Translations under genes and position numbers: made by a program
In this document: piece after piece, positions 59,633-64,000 of the stretch
How the letters are laid out: each line of letters begins with the position of its first letter
How positions within the stretch are numbered: the stretch's first letter is position 1
The notes under the pieces: model-generated
Told to the model about the DNA's origin: nothing
Database searches by the model: none
What the model saw: only the letters and a program-made list of their open reading frames with translations
NCBI GenBank assembly: GCA_041393395.1
Contig: JAWKKG010000008.1
Coordinates: 62,001-126,000, forward strand
Length of the DNA stretch: 64,000 nt
Source: JAGQIB01 sp041393395
Lineage (GTDB): Bacteria; ARS69
Direction of reading: 5' to 3'

Positions 59633-61263
59633 TTCGTGTACCCGAGGGCCTCGAGTTGGGCCTTCGCCTCCTCGGAGAGTCCGTCCAGGCTCAGGGTCTC
59701 GGCGACGCGAAGTGCCTGCGCGCCGGCTTCCACGAGCCCGCGCATCTCGTGCCATTCGGGAGAGGCCGCGCGCCGATCCCAGAGGTTGCGGCGTTCCTGG
59801 GGATCCATGCGGAGATCGTACATCTCGCGCCGATCCTCGTCCGCGTCCACGAGAAGCTTCGTGCCCCTCCAGATCACGGCGTAGCGACGATCCACCATCT
59901 CGGGCGGATACGCCGCGACGCGGATCGGGGTGGTGCGCGCTCCGTCGTCGAACGGGAAGAACCGCTGCGCCTCGGCGTCGAACTCCCCGGTCTCGGCGAG
60001 CAGGCGTCGAAGCGCTCCGTGCACGTCCGTCAGATCGACGGGGCGGTCGGCCACCCCGCCGCGCGGCCCGCCCGGAATCCGCAGGACGAGGGGAATCCGG
60101 ATGTCCTCCTCGTAGAGTTCCTTGAGGTGGCCCCAGGCGTCGTGCTCGCCCAGCATCTCTCCGTGATCCGCCAGGAACACGACGACCGTGCTCTCGGTCA
60201 GCCCGCGCGCTTCGAGCGCCGCGAGCAGGCGCCCGACCTCGCGATCCATCGAACGCACACCGCGCTCGTAGTTCGATTGCATCTCTTCGTTCGAGTAGTC
60301 CTTGACCGCACGGAACACGAACGCCGTGCTGGTAGAATCGCTCGATGAGTTGCGTACGTGGATCTTCGCGTGGCGATCGATCCGGCGGAAGTAGCCGTCG
60401 CCCTCGTCGAAACCCTCGAACGATTCCGCCTGCACCCTCGCGTCACCGAAGCGAATCAACGCGAGACGGATCTGGCTCGGGTTCTGCGGGTCGGCGGCGA
60501 CGACGCCGTTCTCCAGGACCCGGAGATCCAGGACGGACTCCCCGGGCGGAAACCGGATCGGCACCGACGTGTTCCCGTGACCGTTCTCCGCGCGAACCGC
60601 CCCCATCGCCTCGCCGTTCCGCTCCACGAGCAGGTTCGGGACCGGCTCGAACAGGAAAGGAACGTGGCACTCCATGTACGTCGTGAACAGGAAGAACGGC
60701 TTGGAGGAATCCCGTCGATCGAGCCAGTCGATCGCCCGGTCGGTGAGCCCCGGTCCGTAGCTCCCGGTGCCGTCCAGACCGTTCCAGCACCAATCCCAAC
60801 CGCGATCGAAGCCGTAGCGGGCGCTGCAGTAGCCGTTCCCGATCACGGCCGCGGTCGTGTAGCCGTCCGCCCGCAGCTGCTCCGACAGCAACGGGATCTC
60901 CGGGGAGAGCGACTGCTCGTTGTAGAAGAGCCCGTGGTGCTCCGGATGGAGCCCCGAGAGCAACGACGCGTAGGACGGAGCGGACGTCGGCGTGATCGTG
61001 TAGGCGTGCGGAAAGCGGATCCCGTCGCGCGCGAGCAGCTCGAGCGTGGGCGTGAGCTGACGGCCCCCGTCCTGCGGCGACGTGAAGTCGGCCCGGTGCG
61101 TGTCGGAGAGGATCACGAGCAGGTTCATCCCGCGTGCGTCGATGCTGCTCCGGACGGCGGGACCGACGACGCGGGGCGGCGCCGGTGGACGCGGCGGCTC
61201 CGGTTCCTCCCCGCACCCGGCGAGCAGGGCCGCGATCGCGCCGCCGAGGAGGAGACGCCTCAC
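59629..61263 (-). CDS. Sulfatase-fold lipoprotein without the formylglycine cysteine
   Basis: 544 residues from a GTG at 61263 overlapping the rfbD stop (GTGA). A lipoprotein signal ends LAGC (C17), followed by a Pro-rich linker. The alkaline-phosphatase superfamily core starts M-N-L-L-V-I-L-S-D-T-H-R-A-D (metal Asp 54), has T-S-A-P-S-Y-A-S-L-L-S-G (93-104) where sulfatases have CxPxR, and F-L-A-D-H-G-E-M-L-G for the second metal site. The Cys/Ser nucleophile is at best Ser94 and the following Arg is Tyr, so formylglycine formation is not expected. An insertion of about 120 residues lies before the C-terminal half. It may be a phosphotransferase or phosphodiesterase acting on the periplasmic glycan rather than a sulfatase. 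Confidence 0.8.
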   Translation of the reverse strand: MRRLLLGGAIAALLAGCGEEPEPPRPPAPPRVVGPAVRSSIDARGMNLLVILSDTHRADFTSPQDGGRQLTPTLELLARDGIRFPHAYTITPTSAPSYASLLSGLHPEHHGLFYNEQSLSPEIPLLSEQLRADGYTTAAVIGNGYCSARYGFDRGWDWCWNGLDGTGSYGPGLTDRAIDWLDRRDSSKPFFLFTTYMECHVPFLFEPVPNLLVERNGEAMGAVRAENGHGNTSVPIRFPPGESVLDLRVLENGVVAADPQNPSQIRLALIRFGDARVQAESFEGFDEGDGYFRRIDRHAKIHVRNSSSDSTSTAFVFRAVKDYSNEEMQSNYERGVRSMDREVGRLLAALEARGLTESTVVVFLADHGEMLGEHDAWGHLKELYEEDIRIPLVLRIPGGPRGGVADRPVDLTDVHGALRRLLAETGEFDAEAQRFFPFDDGARTTPIRVAAYPPEMVDRRYAVIWRGTKLLVDADEDRREMYDLRMDPQERRNLWDRRAASPEWHEMRGLVEAGAQALRVAETLSLDGLSEEAKAQLEALGYTN

Positions 61264-62114
61264 GCGACCCCGGCCGACGCGCGACGCGCGAGACACCGCA
61301 CCAGGGCCTCGCGCCAGGGAGCGAGCCGCGGACCGTCCGGTCGGGTTCGCGCCAGCACCGAGTTCGCGGGCCGACGTGCCGGGCGCGGAAACGCGTCGCT
61401 CGTCACCGCGTCGACCGCGGTCGAGCTTCCGGTCTCCTCGAAGATCGCGCGGGCGAATCCGTTCCATGTCGTGGCCCCGTCGTTCGTGACGTGATAGATG
61501 CCGGACGGCTTGGCGGCGGCCAGCTCGAGCAGCGCCGTGGCGAGATCGCCTGCGTAGGTCGGAGTCCCGTGCTGATCATCCACGACCCCGAGCCGTTCGC
61601 GCTCGGCCGCGAGGCGCAACATCGTGAGGAGGAAGTTCCGGCCGTGCTCCGCGTACACCCACGCGGTGCGGGCGACGGCGCCCCGCTCGCCGAGCGCGAG
61701 CGTCGCTTCCTCCGCCATCAGCTTCGACCAGCCGTAGACCGAGAGCGGACCGGGCCGGTCGGTCTCGCGGTACGGAGCCGGCGCGTCGCCCGAGAACACG
61801 TAGTCCGTGGACACGGTGATCAGGCGCGCTCCCGTCGCGCGGCACGCGGCCGCGACGTTCGCCGTCGCGCGGCCGTTCTCGAGGAATGCCCGCGCGGGAT
61901 CCGATTCGCAACCGTCGACGTCGGTCCAGGCGGCCCCGTGGATCACCACCTCGGGCTCGCCGGCCGCGAACGAGCGCGCGACGAGATCCGCGTCGGTCAG
62001 GTCACAGGTCTCCCGCGACCATCCGACGGCCGGGATCCCGCGCTCGGCGGCGACGCGCCCGATCTCGCGACCGAGCATCCCGGCCGCTCCCGTGTAGACG
62101 ATCCGAGGACTCAT
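61260..62114 (-). CDS. rfbD: dTDP-4-dehydrorhamnose reductase
   Basis: 284 residues from an ATG at 62114 overlapping the rfbA stop (ATGA). Motifs: TGAAGMLGREI NAD(P) loop, V-I-H-G-A-A-W-T-D-V-D-G-C-E-S, STDYVFSGD, and the YGWSK Tyr-Lys pair. It makes dTDP-L-rhamnose in the last step of the pathway. Length and motifs fit RmlD. rfbB and rfbC are not in the window; they may lie upstream beyond base 64000 or elsewhere. Confidence 0.93.
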   Translation of the reverse strand: MSPRIVYTGAAGMLGREIGRVAAERGIPAVGWSRETCDLTDADLVARSFAAGEPEVVIHGAAWTDVDGCESDPARAFLENGRATANVAAACRATGARLITVSTDYVFSGDAPAPYRETDRPGPLSVYGWSKLMAEEATLALGERGAVARTAWVYAEHGRNFLLTMLRLAAERERLGVVDDQHGTPTYAGDLATALLELAAAKPSGIYHVTNDGATTWNGFARAIFEETGSSTAVDAVTSDAFPRPARRPANSVLARTRPDGPRLAPWREALVRCLARRASAGVA

Positions 62115-63178
62115 CCCGGGACCTGGATCTCCGAGTTGTCACCCACCATGAACCGGAACGCGCGCGGCCGGGTCTCGCCCTGCACGAGTCGCGCGTTGCG
62201 GCCGATGAGGCTGCCCTCGACCCGGTGTCCGAGATGCTCGATGCGGCTGTTCTCCAGCACGATCGAGAACTCGATCTCCGAGCCGATGATCGCGCAGCCG
62301 CGCGACACCGAAGTGAACGGCCCGACGTACGAATCGCGGATCTCCGTCCCCGCCCCGATGATCAGCGGCCCGCGCAGCTCCGAGTTCACCACGGTCGCTC
62401 CCTCTTCCACCACGACCTCCCCGATGATGCGCGACGTGGAGTCCACGCTCCCCGCGACGTGACGGTCGAACGACAGCAACGCGACCCGGTTCGCCTCGAG
62501 CATGTCCTCGAGCTTGCCCGTGTCCTTCCACCATCCCTTGATGACGTGGCTGCGGACGTCCTTGCCCTGGTCGATGAGCCACTGGATCGCATCGGTGATC
62601 TCGAGCTCGCCGCGCGGCGACGGGCGGATCGCGTTCACCGCCTCGAAGATCGTGGGATCGAACATGTACACGCCCACCAGCGCATAGTCGGACTTCGGCC
62701 GCGCCGGCTTCTCCTCGAGGCCCACGACCTTGCCGCCCACGATCTCGGCCACGCCGAAGGAAGACGGATTCGGAACCCGCGCCAGGAGGATCTGCGAGTT
62801 CGGGCGTTCGGCCTGGAACTCGTGGACGAGCGGACCGATGCCGTCCTTGATGAAGTTGTCGCCGAGGTACATCACGAACGTGTCGCCCCGCAGGAAATCC
62901 TCGGCGATCTTCACCGCGTGCGCGAGCCCGAGGGGCTCGTCCTGCCGGATGTAGGTCGTCTTCACGCCGAACGCGGAGCCGTCACCGACCGCGGCTTCGA
63001 TCTCCGCCGCCGTATCGCCCACGATGATGCCGATGTCGCGGATGCCCGCGTCCCGGATCGCCTCGATCGCAAAGAACAGGATCGGCTTGTTCGCCACGGG
63101 AACGAGCTGCTTCGCGCTCGTGTGCGTGATCGGACGCAGCCGTGTGCCCTTGCCGCCCGAAAGGATCAACGCCTTCAA
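62111..63178 (-). CDS. rfbA: Glucose-1-phosphate thymidylyltransferase, long form
   Basis: 355 residues from a TTG at 63178 with GGAG six bases upstream. Residues 1-235 are the nucleotidyltransferase: L-I-L-S-G-G-K-G-T-R-L-R-P-I-T, PVANKPILFF, the MYLGDNFI metal site and G-W-W-K-D-T-G-K. Residues about 245-350 are left-handed beta-helix repeats (II-G-E-V-V-V, GPLIIGAG, SYVGPFTSVS), which the roughly 290-residue E. coli RmlA lacks. Such long forms occur in actinobacteria, archaea and many other phyla and make dTDP-glucose for L-rhamnose. The substrate is taken from the overlapping rfbD; a different activated sugar is possible. Confidence 0.9.
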   Translation of the reverse strand: MKALILSGGKGTRLRPITHTSAKQLVPVANKPILFFAIEAIRDAGIRDIGIIVGDTAAEIEAAVGDGSAFGVKTTYIRQDEPLGLAHAVKIAEDFLRGDTFVMYLGDNFIKDGIGPLVHEFQAERPNSQILLARVPNPSSFGVAEIVGGKVVGLEEKPARPKSDYALVGVYMFDPTIFEAVNAIRPSPRGELEITDAIQWLIDQGKDVRSHVIKGWWKDTGKLEDMLEANRVALLSFDRHVAGSVDSTSRIIGEVVVEEGATVVNSELRGPLIIGAGTEIRDSYVGPFTSVSRGCAIIGSEIEFSIVLENSRIEHLGHRVEGSLIGRNARLVQGETRPRAFRFMVGDNSEIQVPG

Positions 63179-63206
63179 GTCACACTCCTTGGACCGCGAA
63201 CGGTGG

Positions 63207-63998
63207 TCAGCTGTCGAAGAGTTTCCGCAGGAACCGGGCGCCCCGCGCCCGCGACTCCAGGTTCACGTCGCGCGGAACGTCGACATCCTCGCCGCGCGCG
63301 ATCGCCCAGGGCCGGTCCTCGCACATGCGTTTCGCCTCCTCCGCTCCCACGATCCGGGCCGCGATCTCGCGCCCCCGATCCAGGCAGAACGGACGGCGAC
63401 GTCGGTGGTGCGCGTCCGACGCGAGCAGGTGTCCGGCGCCGCGTTCCAGCAGATCCGCCGCCGCGGTCGCCGGAGCCTCGCCGTGGATTCCCACCAGGCT
63501 CGGCGCGTTGATCTGGATCAGCGCCCCGCGCGCGATCCAGTCCGCGACCGGTCGCGGATCCCGCTGCAGATCCGCGTTCCGCTCGGGGTGGGCGATGACC
63601 GCGGTAAGGCCGCGTCGCGCGAGCGCGTCGACCGCGTCACCGACGTGCGGCGGCATCTGGCGGAGCGAGAAATCGAACAGCACGTGCTTTCCGTTCTCGC
63701 CGAGCGGTACCGCCTTCTTCGCGAACTCCGCGGCCGAGACGTCGCTCGCGAGGTAGTTCTCCGCCCCCGGGAACACCTCGAGCGGAATGTCCGCGCGCTT
63801 CAACTCGCGCACGAGGTGCTTCCACTCCGCGTAGTTGTGCTCCGGCGACGTGTCGAACAGCTTCTCCCACAGGTGGGACGTCGCGAACACGGCCCGCACG
63901 CCGGTGGCGAGGGCATCGCGGGCGAGCTCGAGCGCGTCGGGCAGATCCACCGCGCCGTCGTCGACCCCCGGCAGGATGTGGCAGTGCAGGTCCAGCAT
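63207..63998 (-). CDS. PHP-type tyrosine-protein phosphatase (CpsB/YwqE family)
   Basis: 263 residues from an ATG at 63998; the ATG follows a TG at the window edge, so a TGATG junction with another upstream gene is likely. The PHP metal motifs are present: D-L-H-C-H-I-L-P-G-V-D-D-G, HLWEK, AHPERN and S-D-A-H-H. The polymerase-and-histidinol-phosphatase fold of this size, next to capsule genes, is the manganese-dependent phosphatase of bacterial tyrosine kinases. No intact BY-kinase is in the window. It lies 28 bp before rfbA. Confidence 0.9.
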   Translation of the reverse strand: MLDLHCHILPGVDDGAVDLPDALELARDALATGVRAVFATSHLWEKLFDTSPEHNYAEWKHLVRELKRADIPLEVFPGAENYLASDVSAAEFAKKAVPLGENGKHVLFDFSLRQMPPHVGDAVDALARRGLTAVIAHPERNADLQRDPRPVADWIARGALIQINAPSLVGIHGEAPATAAADLLERGAGHLLASDAHHRRRRPFCLDRGREIAARIVGAEEAKRMCEDRPWAIARGEDVDVPRDVNLESRARGARFLRKLFDS

Positions 63999-64000
63999 CA

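Overview
The window is 64 kb of a GC-rich bacterial chromosome with very little non-coding DNA. No gene-free stretch exceeds 300 bases. The longest are 13785-14046 (FMN riboswitch and promoter) and 37286-37519 (rpsF leader, promoter and hppA terminator). Lipoprotein signals, a PpiC/SurA-type chaperone, an LpoA-like lipoprotein and Wzm/Wzt export point to a two-membrane (Gram-negative type) cell. It also carries SelA, a K+-dependent membrane pyrophosphatase, the non-mevalonate isoprenoid enzyme IspE, and the gene order rpsF-ssb-rpsR-DUF2232-rplI. These would fit an uncultured lineage of the FCB/Eisenbacteria kind, but the sequence alone does not settle the phylum. I saw no IS elements, phage genes, CRISPR arrays or rRNA.

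Layout. Nearly everything lies on the minus strand. The exception is a plus-strand island of five surface-glycan genes (49487-55000). Reading the minus strand 5' to 3' (right to left): 63998-54967 is a surface-polysaccharide block (PHP phosphatase, RfbA, RfbD, sulfatase-fold lipoprotein, a GT2-GT2-GT4 triple glycosyltransferase, two GT2 enzymes). It is followed by the plus-strand island (GT2, GT4, GT4, Wzm, Wzt) and a GT4 at 49390. From 48114 run gmhA, a polyprenyl-phosphate sugar-1-P transferase, a small DMT/SMR-type membrane protein, udk, a UbiA prenyltransferase, ispE, spoVG and tRNA-Gln. prs-rplY-pth-hppA follows and ends at a hairpin near 37480. The ribosomal unit rpsF-ssb-rpsR-DUF2232-rplI continues into envelope genes (PpiC, bifunctional nuclease, LpoA-like lipoprotein, sodium symporter, binding lipoprotein). 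Next comes selA, a BY-kinase-like/SPOR fusion, smc, ftsY, a kinase-like sensor with a receiver, and three genes for membrane or glycan functions. A complete riboflavin operon under an FMN riboswitch (ribD-ribE-ribBA-ribH) runs on into nusB, a phosphoesterase, a GT4 and the GDP-D-rhamnose genes gmd-rmd. The window ends with a GT117-type DUF2723 protein, an epimerase and two tandem cobalamin-type radical SAM proteins.

Organisation. Many neighbours overlap by exactly four bases (ATGA, GTGA or TTGA), and GTG and TTG starts are very common, so most units look translationally coupled. Six sigma70-like promoters with a 17-base spacer can be read directly. Several have the -35 hexamer inside the last codons of the preceding gene.

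Most unusual items: an IspE with a 212-residue histone-H1-like lysine-rich N-terminus; a BY-kinase-like ATPase that has lost its P-loop and is fused through one membrane helix to a SPOR domain; a GAF-PAS sensor with the phospho-acceptor helix and a receiver but no ATPase domain; and a sodium symporter translationally coupled to a periplasmic-binding lipoprotein.
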